64,000 nucleotides of DNA from Competibacter sp963695105 (lineage in GTDB: Bacteria; Pseudomonadota; Gammaproteobacteria; Competibacterales; Competibacteraceae), in NCBI GenBank assembly GCA_963695105.1, contig CAVOGC010000010.1, positions 1 through 64,000 on the forward strand, read 5' to 3'. The notes beneath the pieces were generated by a model that did no database searches, was not told where the DNA came from, and was given only the letters and a program-made list of their open reading frames with translations. The translations under genes were made by a program, and so were the position numbers. How positions within the stretch are numbered: position 1 is the first letter of the stretch; each line of letters opens with the position of its first letter. Of this stretch, positions 45,711-54,107 are shown in pieces.

Positions 45711-46184
45711 TCAATCGCTTGGATTGGATCGCAGTTCTTTTCGTTCGAAGTACGGGGGCAGAATCGAGGTAGTCTCTTTTTTTACCGTGGACGCCGCGAG
45801 GATCGATGCGAGCATGATGAGCGCAATCAGAGCGGTAGCCAAGAGAAAACGGCTCAATCCGGTCGGCAGTTTTCGAACATAATCATTATCGTAGCGATGG
45901 TACGTTGGGTTGTTGATATTGAGTTGTCCGCTACGATAGTGCTCAAGGATCGAGCGAGCGTAATGGCGAGCCCAGGGTGGCACTTGGTGGTGCATCATAT
46001 ATGTAGTAAAAAGACGCGAAACAAGCTCTTGCGGAAGATCCTTGCCGAACCATTCGTGATAAGCCAGTTGCAATAGCTGAAATTCGCCCACCTGCAATAA
46101 ATTAGCGGCGGAACCAACGAGCTTGCGGTCGGGGTGTTCGGCCTCTTCTCGTTCGGGATTGATCAGAACCCGAAAAAAATTCAT
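45711..46184 (-). CDS. Tail-anchored membrane protein of unknown function
   Basis: Product of 157 aa: a soluble N-terminal part with an aromatic-rich helical region (LQLAYHEWFGKDLPQELVSR, VPPWARHYARSILEHYRSG) and one membrane helix near residues 111-132 (LSRFLLATALIALIMLASIL). GGAGGGG precedes the ATG. Family not recognised. It is 67 nt upstream of the small membrane protein at 45443 on the same strand. Confidence 0.65.
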   Translation of the reverse strand: MNFFRVLINPEREEAEHPDRKLVGSAANLLQVGEFQLLQLAYHEWFGKDLPQELVSRLFTTYMMHHQVPPWARHYARSILEHYRSGQLNINNPTYHRYDNDYVRKLPTGLSRFLLATALIALIMLASILAASTVKKETTSILPPYFERKELRSNPSD

Positions 46185-46440
46185 TCAGCCCCTCCTGCCC
46201 GCTCGTTGCGGCGGTACAGATATTCGGTGGTTGGCTCGCTGTTAAGGTGAAATTCGAGCGAGCGTATTGTATAGGGCATCTGGTCGCGGTAGCGATTCCA
46301 TCGACCATGACGTTCGGGCTTTTGACAATAGAGGGCTGCTCGCGTGCGATCTTGGAATTAAGCCACAGCCACAATCTCGGCACGTGCACAATAGTCTAAA
46401 AATTATTTCATCTTTGATCCGGTGCAAGAAGGAGATGTCC

Positions 46441-46920
46441 ATGGCGGGTTTGCTCGGCGGTCTGGGGGGCTTAAAAAGATTGAACGCGGCTCCGCTGTCA
46501 CGGTTTGCCGTGGCCTGGACAGGGCTGGCGTTGTTTGTCGGCGCGATGCTTTTCGGTTGCGGCGAACAGAAAGTCTCGGAGCTTTCGTATTCGACCCTCC
46601 GCGCCGCCATCGACCAGGGAGAGGCAGGCTTCGAACAGGCGTTCGCCCAGGCCAAGGGGCAACTCGTCCAGTGGAAGGGGCGGGTAACCGAAGTGCTGCG
46701 CCAGCGTGGCGACGACTATGTGGAAGAAGCCTACATGTTCGTTGACTTCGATCCACCCGGCGCCGGTTCGGGGGCAGCCGATGCGACGTTCAAGATCCCG
46801 GTCTCGAAGGTTGGCGCGTTCGCGGTCGGGCAGGAAGTGACAGTGCTTGGGGTGATTCGCGAGCACGAAAAGGGACCCGCGGGTCCGGTACTCAAGATCG
46901 AGCTGCGTGAGGTCAATTAG
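46441..46920 (+). CDS. Lipoprotein with possible OB-fold domain
   Basis: Product of 159 aa. A hydrophobic N-terminal segment ends in a lipobox-like MLFGC (Cys near residue 40), later than usual because of a Gly/Leu-rich N-terminus. The mature part has strands that could form an OB-fold (VQWKGRVTEVLRQRGDD, FAVGQEVTVLGVIREHEKG). ATG 46441 has AAGGAG 6 nt upstream. Function unknown. Confidence 0.65.
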   Translation: MAGLLGGLGGLKRLNAAPLSRFAVAWTGLALFVGAMLFGCGEQKVSELSYSTLRAAIDQGEAGFEQAFAQAKGQLVQWKGRVTEVLRQRGDDYVEEAYMFVDFDPPGAGSGAADATFKIPVSKVGAFAVGQEVTVLGVIREHEKGPAGPVLKIELREVN

Positions 46921-46970
46921 ATCGAGGTCTTTCGCGAGCGCTGCTTGACTGCCGCCCCGGAGCTGCTGGG

Positions 46971-49100
46971 CTACAACTGTCTCTGTCGTTCCTTTGCCTC
47001 GATCATCTTTGAAGAGACCGCAATGGCTTGTCCCAGGGTAGTCACTTCCAGGTTTTCCAGCAGTTCCAACATGCGCACGAAGATCCCGGCGGTGACCAGG
47101 GCATCGCCCAGCGCGGTGTGGCGGCCCGACACCCGCACCCCGAAGCGCTGGGCGATGGCATCCAGATAATGCTCGGACGTATGGCTGTGGAGGAACACCG
47201 ACAACAGCAGGGTGTCGAGCACCGGGTTGTCGAGGACGACACCGCTTTCCGTCTCTTTCATCTCGATAAACTTCAGGTCGAACGCGGCATCGTGCGCGAC
47301 CAGCACGGCGTCGCCGACGAACTGACGGAACTGGGGTAGCACCAGATGCGCGGGCGGTTTGCCCCGCGCCATATCGTCGGTGATGCCGTGAAAGCGGATC
47401 GAGTTCCTGGAAATGGGGCGGCCGGGGTTGACCAGGCGTTCGAAGGTTTCACCGGTGAGGATGCGGCCGTTGACGATGCGCACCCCGGCGATGGAAACGA
47501 TTTCATCGCCTTCCGAGGGTTTGAGCCCGGTGGTTTCCAGATCGAACACCACGTAATCGAGCGATTTGAGCGGTCGTTCGGCCAGATCCCCGCTGGGCTC
47601 TGTCCGCCGCAGCAGGCTGAAGTCGTAGAACTCCGGCCGCGGCGGCATCTCGCTCTCGGTTTGTACGACCTGCCCCGGCGGCAGCGGCACCCGTACCCGG
47701 GCCAATCCGTCGCCGGGGCGGTCGCTCCAGATCTCGCTCTGGTGATGGTCCAGCACGTCGCGCAGGGTAAGAGCGCCAGGAGCGCCGGGCAGGACCGTAT
47801 CGAGCCAGCCGTCGAGCAGACCGGACGGCAACGGTTCGCCGTGCCAGACGATGTCGATATAGATCTGGCGTGGACCGGCTTCGGCGCCGATGTCAAAAGC
47901 CTTGATGCCGGTGTGGGCGCTGATGCGGCGAATCAGGTATTCGCTCAGCGAGATTATGGAGTGGCTGTCTCCGTATAGCCATTGCGGGAGCTGGACCACC
48001 GTCACCGCGATGTCCGAGCTCTCTTTCAACCGCTGCGCCACCAGCTCCAGCAAGGTAGTGGACAGGTCGTCGCTCATCGGCCAGCCGGTGATTACATTGC
48101 GGTACTCGCGGGCCAGCCGGTCCAAGGTCGCGCTGATCAAGGCGCTTTCCTTGAGAATCACTGTTTCGAAAGCCCGATGCGCGGTGGCGTCCATGTCCGG
48201 ATGGGCGGCGCGGGTCTCGACCGCCGCGCGCAGGTTGGCGACCGGCGGTCGCAAGCCCTCGGTGGCTTGACGCAGCAGGCGGTCGCGCTTGCCCAGTGTT
48301 GCCAGTTCCTCGGTGATGTCGTTGAAGGTGACCACGTAACCGGTAGGCGATTCCTCCTCGGCGCCGAGGATCAAGGTCATTTGGGCGTGCAGGGTGTAGC
48401 GGCCGTCGGTGGTGGCGCAAACGAAGCGTGTGGTGGCGCCCATCGGGTGCTGGCGGTGACGCCCTTGGGCCACGCGCAGGCGCAGGCGGCGGAAGGCGTT
48501 GGAAATCGGTTCGCGGGTGACCATGGTGAACAGCGAGCGGCCAAGCCCGAGTTCGCCGGTGACGCGCAGGATTTTCAAGGCGTATTGGTTGTACAGCAGC
48601 ACTTGATTGTTGAGGTTGCACACCACCACGCCTTCCTGCAAATCCATCAGGATCGCTTCCAGTCGGCTTTTCTGCTCCTCGACCCGCGCCGTGGCCGTGG
48701 CCGCGGACTGGAGCAGGTCGCGGCGGTGGGCGGCGAGCCGGCGCAACATTTCGTTGGTGGCCCGAAATAGTTGGCTGAGCTGCGTCGGCCCTTCGTGCTG
48801 GGCTTCATGGTCGGGATTGGCGTGCAGGGCGGTGAGCAGGCCGCGGGTCAGACTGGTTAGCGGCAACGCCACCAGCAGATCGAAGAAGGACCACGCGGCG
48901 GCGGTCATGGCAACCAGGAAAAATCCGGCGCTGGCGCCGTAGCTGGTTAGGTAACTCCACGGATTGAATATTTCCGGGTTGGCCAATTCACCGCGCCGGG
49001 CCATTTCGTCGAACACCAGCCACAACAACGCGAACACGACCACCACCGCCACCATGGCGAAAGCGGCGAACGCCAGCGCGAAGATGAATCGCAGTTTCAT
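46971..49100 (-). CDS. Membrane PAS/histidine-kinase-like protein with DnaQ-type exonuclease output (copy B)
   Basis: Paralogue of the 38319 gene: same length (709 aa) and same order of two membrane helices, HAMP-like linker, PAS, degenerate kinase module and DEDDh exonuclease, with near-identical stretches throughout. The exonuclease residues are Asp520/Glu522 (VFDLETTGL), AHDAAFDLKF and GRHTALGDALVTAG. The linker before the exonuclease differs most between the copies. It follows the copy-B nucleotidyltransferase by 46 nt on the same strand, tighter than in copy A. Confidence 0.9.
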   Translation of the reverse strand: MKLRFIFALAFAAFAMVAVVVVFALLWLVFDEMARRGELANPEIFNPWSYLTSYGASAGFFLVAMTAAAWSFFDLLVALPLTSLTRGLLTALHANPDHEAQHEGPTQLSQLFRATNEMLRRLAAHRRDLLQSAATATARVEEQKSRLEAILMDLQEGVVVCNLNNQVLLYNQYALKILRVTGELGLGRSLFTMVTREPISNAFRRLRLRVAQGRHRQHPMGATTRFVCATTDGRYTLHAQMTLILGAEEESPTGYVVTFNDITEELATLGKRDRLLRQATEGLRPPVANLRAAVETRAAHPDMDATAHRAFETVILKESALISATLDRLAREYRNVITGWPMSDDLSTTLLELVAQRLKESSDIAVTVVQLPQWLYGDSHSIISLSEYLIRRISAHTGIKAFDIGAEAGPRQIYIDIVWHGEPLPSGLLDGWLDTVLPGAPGALTLRDVLDHHQSEIWSDRPGDGLARVRVPLPPGQVVQTESEMPPRPEFYDFSLLRRTEPSGDLAERPLKSLDYVVFDLETTGLKPSEGDEIVSIAGVRIVNGRILTGETFERLVNPGRPISRNSIRFHGITDDMARGKPPAHLVLPQFRQFVGDAVLVAHDAAFDLKFIEMKETESGVVLDNPVLDTLLLSVFLHSHTSEHYLDAIAQRFGVRVSGRHTALGDALVTAGIFVRMLELLENLEVTTLGQAIAVSSKMIEAKERQRQL

Positions 49101-49146
49101 GGGTTTCGTCGATCTTCGTTGTGCGTGACGCCAGCGCTGGCGCCGA

Positions 49147-50610
49147 TCAGGACAGGTTGCCGGTCAACTCGGCGCGGACTCGGTCGCGCAATCGGTCAAT
49201 GGCCTTCATCGCGTCCGCCAGGTGCTCCTTGACCCGCTTCGACAGACTGTCCGGGTGTATGAAGTAGGTCACTTTTCGGCCGATGCGAAAATCGGCGATC
49301 TGCTGGCTCAACAACAGGTTGGTAATATGCGCGAACGCATTCCTGAGGTCCTCGCGCTCGTTGACGTCCAATACGCCGAGACCGTGCAGGGCGTCGATCC
49401 GCGCCAGCGTCCCAGTCTGCTCCACGCCATCGCGCAGGCTCAGCAGTCGCGCCGCCTCCACCAAGGGCAGCAGGGCGTGGTGCTTGAGGTTGATCTGGCC
49501 GCGATAATAGGGGTCTTCCTTTTCGGTGGCGAAACCCCCGAACAGACCCAAACCGACATTGTGGTCGCTGGTTTCCTCGTACATCGCCCGTAAAAACGCG
49601 CGATCTTCGCGCAGCATCTTCGTGACATGGCCGCGCAGACGACCCGCCAGATCGTGGTGCTGTCCCCACACCGGCTGGAAATCGAAAAAGATATCGGACA
49701 ACTGGAGGGCGATCCGATTGCGCTTGCGTCCCCAGCCATCCAGTTGTCGGAACCACTGCGACAGGTTCTTGCGCCACATCGGATTGACCGCCATGCAATA
49801 GCCGCGGCACAGCGGCAGACCGACCGTGTCGAGGGTGGCGACCAGCCGGCTCGCCAGCTCCATGAAGTAGCCGTCGATACGGTTGTGCTCTTCGTCGGGG
49901 TAGTCCTGGATAATGAATCCATTGTCCTGGTCGGGACCGATGAAATTCTCGCCCCGCCCGCCCGAACCCATGACGATGACCGAGAAATCGACCGGTGGTC
50001 TGCCCCAGCCCTCGGTATCGAGACCGGCGATGCACAGGTCGGTCACCCGCCGGTAGATGTCGTTGTTGATGTGGGTCAGCAGGGCTTGAATCTCGGGGGT
50101 CGGCAGACCGTCCTCCAGCAGTTCGGCGGCCAATTCGACTTGGGCGGCCTTGACCCGTTTGAGCCCTTCGAGCGTGCCTTCGTGCGTGATCAAATCGATT
50201 TGCTGCATCATCTGTTCGGACGCCGCCGACAAGGCATCGTACAGATCGAGGATACCGACCACGGCGCGGTTTTCGTCGAGCACCGGCAGGTGACGCAGGT
50301 TGTAGCGCCGCATCCGGCCGATCGCGTGGTAGAGATACTCGCCGGCGGGAATGGTCAGCACCCGGCGGGTCATCACCTGATCGACGGGAGTTTCGGGGGG
50401 GACCTGGAAAGCGATCCGCCGGGTCACGTCCTGTTCGGTCAGGATGCCCAGCAAGCGTCCGCTGGCGTCGGTAACGACCACGCTGGATACATGGTCGCTG
50501 AACATGTGCGTGATCGCTTCGGCGCAGGTCGCGCCCGACAACACCATCGGCGGGCGGTCGCGCATGAAATCGCGAACCAGTTTGCTGAAAATCGCCGTTT
50601 GAGATCGCAC
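49147..50610 (-). CDS. CBS-domain DUF294 nucleotidyltransferase (copy B)
   Basis: Product of 487 aa with the same architecture as the 40570 gene: two CBS domains (GILTEQDVTRRIAFQ, HLPVLDENRAVVGILDLYDA), nucleotidyltransferase motif GSGGRGEN at 215-222 with Asp227/Asp229 in PDQDNG, and the DUF294 C-terminal domain. The start is GTG at 50610 with AGGTGG close upstream. It is preceded by the Yip1-like gene and the symporter on the same strand, so it could be the fourth gene of one transcript. Catalytic target unknown. Confidence 0.9.
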   Translation of the reverse strand: MRSQTAIFSKLVRDFMRDRPPMVLSGATCAEAITHMFSDHVSSVVVTDASGRLLGILTEQDVTRRIAFQVPPETPVDQVMTRRVLTIPAGEYLYHAIGRMRRYNLRHLPVLDENRAVVGILDLYDALSAASEQMMQQIDLITHEGTLEGLKRVKAAQVELAAELLEDGLPTPEIQALLTHINNDIYRRVTDLCIAGLDTEGWGRPPVDFSVIVMGSGGRGENFIGPDQDNGFIIQDYPDEEHNRIDGYFMELASRLVATLDTVGLPLCRGYCMAVNPMWRKNLSQWFRQLDGWGRKRNRIALQLSDIFFDFQPVWGQHHDLAGRLRGHVTKMLREDRAFLRAMYEETSDHNVGLGLFGGFATEKEDPYYRGQINLKHHALLPLVEAARLLSLRDGVEQTGTLARIDALHGLGVLDVNEREDLRNAFAHITNLLLSQQIADFRIGRKVTYFIHPDSLSKRVKEHLADAMKAIDRLRDRVRAELTGNLS

Positions 50611-50659
50611 CCCGCCACCTCCACAGCCGCTGAACGTATCTGAATAAGCAGGTAGGTTA

Positions 50660-51238
50660 TCAGGCCAGACTCAGGATCGAAACCGAGAAGGCCGCGAACA
50701 GAGCGACGGCAAACAGGGCGCGGGCCGGTTGAAGATTTTGGGTAACGCGAAACACTTGGTAGAGGCCAGCAAAAAACAGGGCTGCACTGAAAATGGCCAA
50801 CACCAGATAGAGCAGTGGCATCGGTCCCGCCGAATGCGCGGTCGTGGTCGTGGTGGCGACCGTGAACGCCACTGCTGGCAGTGCTGGCAAGGTCAACGGC
50901 AATAAATAGCCGCCTGCCCGGTAGAGTAATGCTAAAAAGCCTGGCCCACCCACCGCCTTGGCCATGAGCCAAGCCACCAGCATGATGCCAATGTGGATCA
51001 TGATCGTGATCAGAACACCGGGCAGAATGTTGCCCAGCACCAGCACCCAGAATGGGATGTCGGCGACCGGGATGTCTTGCAATTTGCCGCCGAGGCTGCG
51101 TTGCAGCAGGGCGACCAGAACGCCATAAACCGCCCCGATCAGGATGATAAAGGCGCTGATCCAGAGCGGCGCGCGCCGATTTTCACAGGCGTTTATAGCT
51201 GCCTGTGGCCGCAGGAGAAAAATATCGAGAATTGGCAT
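50660..51238 (-). CDS. Yip1-like integral membrane protein
   Basis: Product of 192 aa with about five membrane helices. The N-terminus (IFLLRPQAAINACENRRAPL) and spacing resemble the bacterial Yip1-domain family. Function unknown. It lies between the symporter and the nucleotidyltransferase on the same strand, 49 nt from the latter. Confidence 0.65.
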   Translation of the reverse strand: MPILDIFLLRPQAAINACENRRAPLWISAFIILIGAVYGVLVALLQRSLGGKLQDIPVADIPFWVLVLGNILPGVLITIMIHIGIMLVAWLMAKAVGGPGFLALLYRAGGYLLPLTLPALPAVAFTVATTTTTAHSAGPMPLLYLVLAIFSAALFFAGLYQVFRVTQNLQPARALFAVALFAAFSVSILSLA

Positions 51239-51270
51239 GAGGATCAGTAGATTGGATTCTTTGGTGTAAG

Positions 51271-51357
51271 CACCTTTCCCCCTTGCGGGGAAAGGTGGGG
51301 TTGGGGGGTAATTTCCACTTCCCTCACCCTAACCCTCCCCCACAAGGGGGAGGGAGT
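51271..51357. repeat. Dispersed palindromic repeat, copies 3 and 4 in opposite orientation
   Basis: A first element (CCTTTCCCCCTTGCGGGGAA and a G-rich tail to about 51309) is followed by an inverted one (CCCTCACCCTAACCCTCCCC then CACAAGGGGGAGGG). Layout matches the 24577 and 27282 elements. Paired inverted copies could form a large cruciform between the symporter and Yip1-like genes. Confidence 0.65.
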
Positions 51358-51385
51358 CTCGGGGAGAAGCTAACAGCCCGGCCTT

Positions 51386-53395
51386 TTAAGGGGAGGGCTG
51401 AACCAGTTGACTACTGTTGACCCGAAGCCGGTTGAGCGGCCGGAGCCGGAGCGGAGCCGGAGCTTCTGCCGGAGCTTCTGCTGGAGCTTCCGCCGGAGCT
51501 TCTGCCGGAGCTTCCGCCGGAGCAGCCGGGGCTTCCGCCGGAGCCGGAGCAGCCGAGGTTTCCGCTGGGGCCGGGGCTGGAGCGGGCGCTGCTACTGGGG
51601 CTGGAGCGGGTTTAGCCGCCGGGGCCGCGGTGGCCGGGGCCTCCGGTTTCTTGGCATAGGTCGGATCAGGCATGGCTGACCAGATCATCAGCACCAAGGC
51701 AAAAGCAGCAGTCACCAAGGCAAAGGTGTTGCTGCTGTAGCGCTTGGGGTTGTAGTTCTGCCAGCCGTGGATGCGGTCGATCTCACGCAGTATCTTCTCG
51801 TTCTTTTCACCACCGGTCAGCAGGCTGACCACAACGATGGTGAACCAGGCCGCCGACATGGTGAAGATACCGGTGACCAAATGAACGATCGGTCCCGCGT
51901 CGATCAGCGTGAAGTCACCCAACTTGCCCTTGCTGAAGAACAGGATACCGGACAGGACGCCGCCGACCAACAGACCGGCGATGGCGCCCGGTTTATTGGC
52001 CCCCTTCCACCAGATGCCGAGAACCAGCACGGGGGTAAACGTCGAAGCCGCCACGATGAAGGCCCAAATCACACTGGTCAGCAGAAAGTCCGGGGGATTG
52101 AGTGCCAAACCAATGGTCGCCAAGCCACCCAGCGCGGTGAAGATGTAGCCCATCTTGACCTTGCTCTTATCCTCGGCTTTCGGGTTAATCGTTTCGTAAA
52201 TGTCGCTGCCGAGGCCAGATCCAATCACCATCAGCAGACCGCCAATGGTCGAGAAGCCCGCCGCCAGCGCGCCGGCCACCGGCATCGCCGCGATCCAGCC
52301 TGGCGTGAGTGCCTGACTCATCACGACGATCAGCAGGTCCGCTTCTTTGGCCTGAATTTGCAGACCTTGGGCGTTCAGCTCGTTCACGGTGTAGAGCTTG
52401 GCGGCGAAGCCGATGGCAAAGGTGGTGAAAAACACCAGGCCAACGAAGAAGGTGCCCCACAAGGTCGACATCTTGGCGTCGCGGATCGAAGGCGCCGTGA
52501 AGTAGCGCATGGCGATGTGCGGCAAGCCCATGGTGCCGCAGGCGATCGAGAAAAAGACGCCGGTGTAGAACTTGAAACTCATCGGCACGGTGCCGTCCAC
52601 GGTGAGGAACGGATTGAAATAGGATGCCATGACCTCGTTCATCTGCGGCACCAGATCACCGTAGCCGAACGGCGGGAAGAAACTGGCCGGACCGGCGCCG
52701 ATCTTCAGCAGGATGATCACCGCCGGCACGTACAGCGCAATGATCATGATAATCGCCTGCAAGGTCTGGTTGTAGGACAGGCCGTACATGCCGCCGATGG
52801 TGACGTAAGCCGTGACCACCAGGCCACCGACGATCAGGCCGGTTGTGTAGTCCCAGTGGAACATCACCTGGAAGACGTTGCCGACGCCTTTCATCTGGCC
52901 AATCAAATAGAGCTGGGCCAGGAAGATCATGCAGATCACGGCAACCACTTTGGCGGTCCGCCCGAAGCGCTCGCCGATAAACTGCATGCTGGTAAACTTG
53001 CCCCAACGGCGCAATGCCGGCGCCAGCGCAATCGAAATCAGTACGAAGCCGCCGGTAAAGCTGAGCACCAGCGCCACCACGTAATACTGCATCTTCCACA
53101 GCAGGGCGGTAAAACCCAGGAAGGTGGCCAGGCTCATGTAGTTGGAACTCATGGCCAAACCGTTCGCGAGTGGGCCAATACTACGGCCAGCAGTAAAGTA
53201 ATCGTCGCTGGACGCAACGCGCCGCTTCGAAAGCCAACCGACATAGAGGAAGGACCCGATCATCACCAGGGTGTAGATGATACCGAGCGTCGAGACCGTT
53301 GCCGATGGCTCGAAGACGTAGTACTTGGGTTCCGCGGCCTGGGCCTGGGCCAGCACCGGCAGGAACAGGGCAATCAGCGCCAGAAGCCTGCTCAT
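51386..53395 (-). CDS. Acetate-type sodium:solute symporter, ActP-like, with Ala/Pro-rich tail
   Basis: SSS-family protein (669 aa as written) with an N-terminal signal-like segment, about 13 membrane helices and ActP-like features: DDYFTAGRSIGPLANGLAMS, YLIGQMKGVGNVFQVMF, GGMYGLSYNQTLQAIIMIIA, GTMGLPHIAMRYF and GFSTIGGLLMVIGSGLGSDI. The C-terminus is a low-complexity EAPA tail encoded by short repeats. At the end the frame seems off by one: restoring a C near 51452 gives an ending PAAQPASGQQ with a stop at 51411, instead of the arginine-rich PLRLRPLNRLRVN. It overlaps the small subunit gene as ATGA. Cation/acetate uptake is the best guess. Confidence 0.88.
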   Translation of the reverse strand: MSRLLALIALFLPVLAQAQAAEPKYYVFEPSATVSTLGIIYTLVMIGSFLYVGWLSKRRVASSDDYFTAGRSIGPLANGLAMSSNYMSLATFLGFTALLWKMQYYVVALVLSFTGGFVLISIALAPALRRWGKFTSMQFIGERFGRTAKVVAVICMIFLAQLYLIGQMKGVGNVFQVMFHWDYTTGLIVGGLVVTAYVTIGGMYGLSYNQTLQAIIMIIALYVPAVIILLKIGAGPASFFPPFGYGDLVPQMNEVMASYFNPFLTVDGTVPMSFKFYTGVFFSIACGTMGLPHIAMRYFTAPSIRDAKMSTLWGTFFVGLVFFTTFAIGFAAKLYTVNELNAQGLQIQAKEADLLIVVMSQALTPGWIAAMPVAGALAAGFSTIGGLLMVIGSGLGSDIYETINPKAEDKSKVKMGYIFTALGGLATIGLALNPPDFLLTSVIWAFIVAASTFTPVLVLGIWWKGANKPGAIAGLLVGGVLSGILFFSKGKLGDFTLIDAGPIVHLVTGIFTMSAAWFTIVVVSLLTGGEKNEKILREIDRIHGWQNYNPKRYSSNTFALVTAAFALVLMIWSAMPDPTYAKKPEAPATAAPAAKPAPAPVAAPAPAPAPAETSAAPAPAEAPAAPAEAPAEAPAEAPAEAPAEAPAPLRLRPLNRLRVNSSQLVQPSP

Positions 53396-53688
53396 GGCTG
53401 ACCTCCTGGCACGCTGTCCGCTGCTCCGCTGCTGGAATCGTTGATTTCCTGGTCAACTTTTTCGCTGATCTGAATGTAGATCCAGAAAACCGGTATGAGC
53501 ACCAGCCAGCCGATGACAATGGTTAGCCAGTAGTCGGCTGGGAACCCAAAGATCGTCATCTTGTTCAGTTCGGGGAACAAGAAGTACATGGGGAAAATGT
53601 GGGTCATCAAAGTGATGAGCACAAAAGCGAACAGTGTCGTTCGACACTGTTTTTTATAGGCTTCATGCATTCGCTCGTCATTCGTCAT
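53392..53688 (-). CDS. Small membrane subunit of the symporter
   Basis: Product of 98 aa with two membrane helices (TLFAFVLITLMTHIFPMYFL and YWLTIVIGWLVLIPVFWIYI) and a polar C-terminus, like the small partner proteins encoded directly before SSS symporters (DUF485/DUF4212-type). The stop overlaps the symporter ATG. GAGGAAAA precedes its own ATG. Confidence 0.8.
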   Translation of the reverse strand: MTNDERMHEAYKKQCRTTLFAFVLITLMTHIFPMYFLFPELNKMTIFGFPADYWLTIVIGWLVLIPVFWIYIQISEKVDQEINDSSSGAADSVPGGQP

Positions 53689-53720
53689 GCGCTTTTCCTC
53701 ACGAGGTTATTGTCATATTT

Positions 53721-53748
53721 TCAATACATTGCGGTGCTTTGAGGTCAA
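53721..53748 (-). promoter_or_regulatory. Candidate promoter of the symporter operon
   Basis: On the minus strand TTGACC (53748-53743) and TATTGA (53726-53721) are spaced by 16 nt, about 35 nt before the small-subunit start. Confidence 0.4.
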
Positions 53749-53831
53749 CAACTTAGCCCTATCCCATGCACCCGCCAGCACAGGATAGAACGAAAAGTGT
53801 GTATTTCAAATTCGGGTATTGGACTCATACC

Positions 53832-53850
53832 GTTAAGCAAACCGCTTAAC
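53832..53850. promoter_or_regulatory. Perfect inverted repeat, candidate operator
   Basis: GTTAAGC-N5-GCTTAAC lies about 145 nt upstream of the small-subunit gene. No T-run follows, so a protein-binding site is more likely than a terminator. Confidence 0.35.
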
Positions 53851-54107
53851 CATCGAGAACCAGGTATTCTAGGGTTATAAAGACACGTTCCTCACGGTCT
53901 TGCCCGCGATGCGGACCGCCGACCTCACCTTCCTGTCGGCTGGGGAACGACGCCAAGGCAACCCGTTGTTTGAGCTTTGGGTCCGGATCGTGCGCGATGC
54001 CCGCCAGGCCGCCGGGAAATCCACGCCAAGGCGGAGTATTGAAAGCAAACCGACGCTGTCTTACAAGCGCGTCACCTCCCACAACACAGAGCAAACGGTT
54101 CGCCCCC

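Larger units (their letters stand above)
53689..54107. other. Intergenic region between symporter operon and tex
   Basis: 419 bp. It holds a candidate promoter for the symporter operon (53721-53748), a 7-bp inverted repeat (53832-53850) and an AT-rich stretch. A possible upstream extension of the tex frame (from 53970) lacks a ribosome-binding site and family similarity. Confidence 0.55.

Noticed and set aside
51767..53401. A 544-aa plus-strand frame opposite the symporter
   Set aside because: Antisense shadow of a clear SSS symporter with no recognisable domain.
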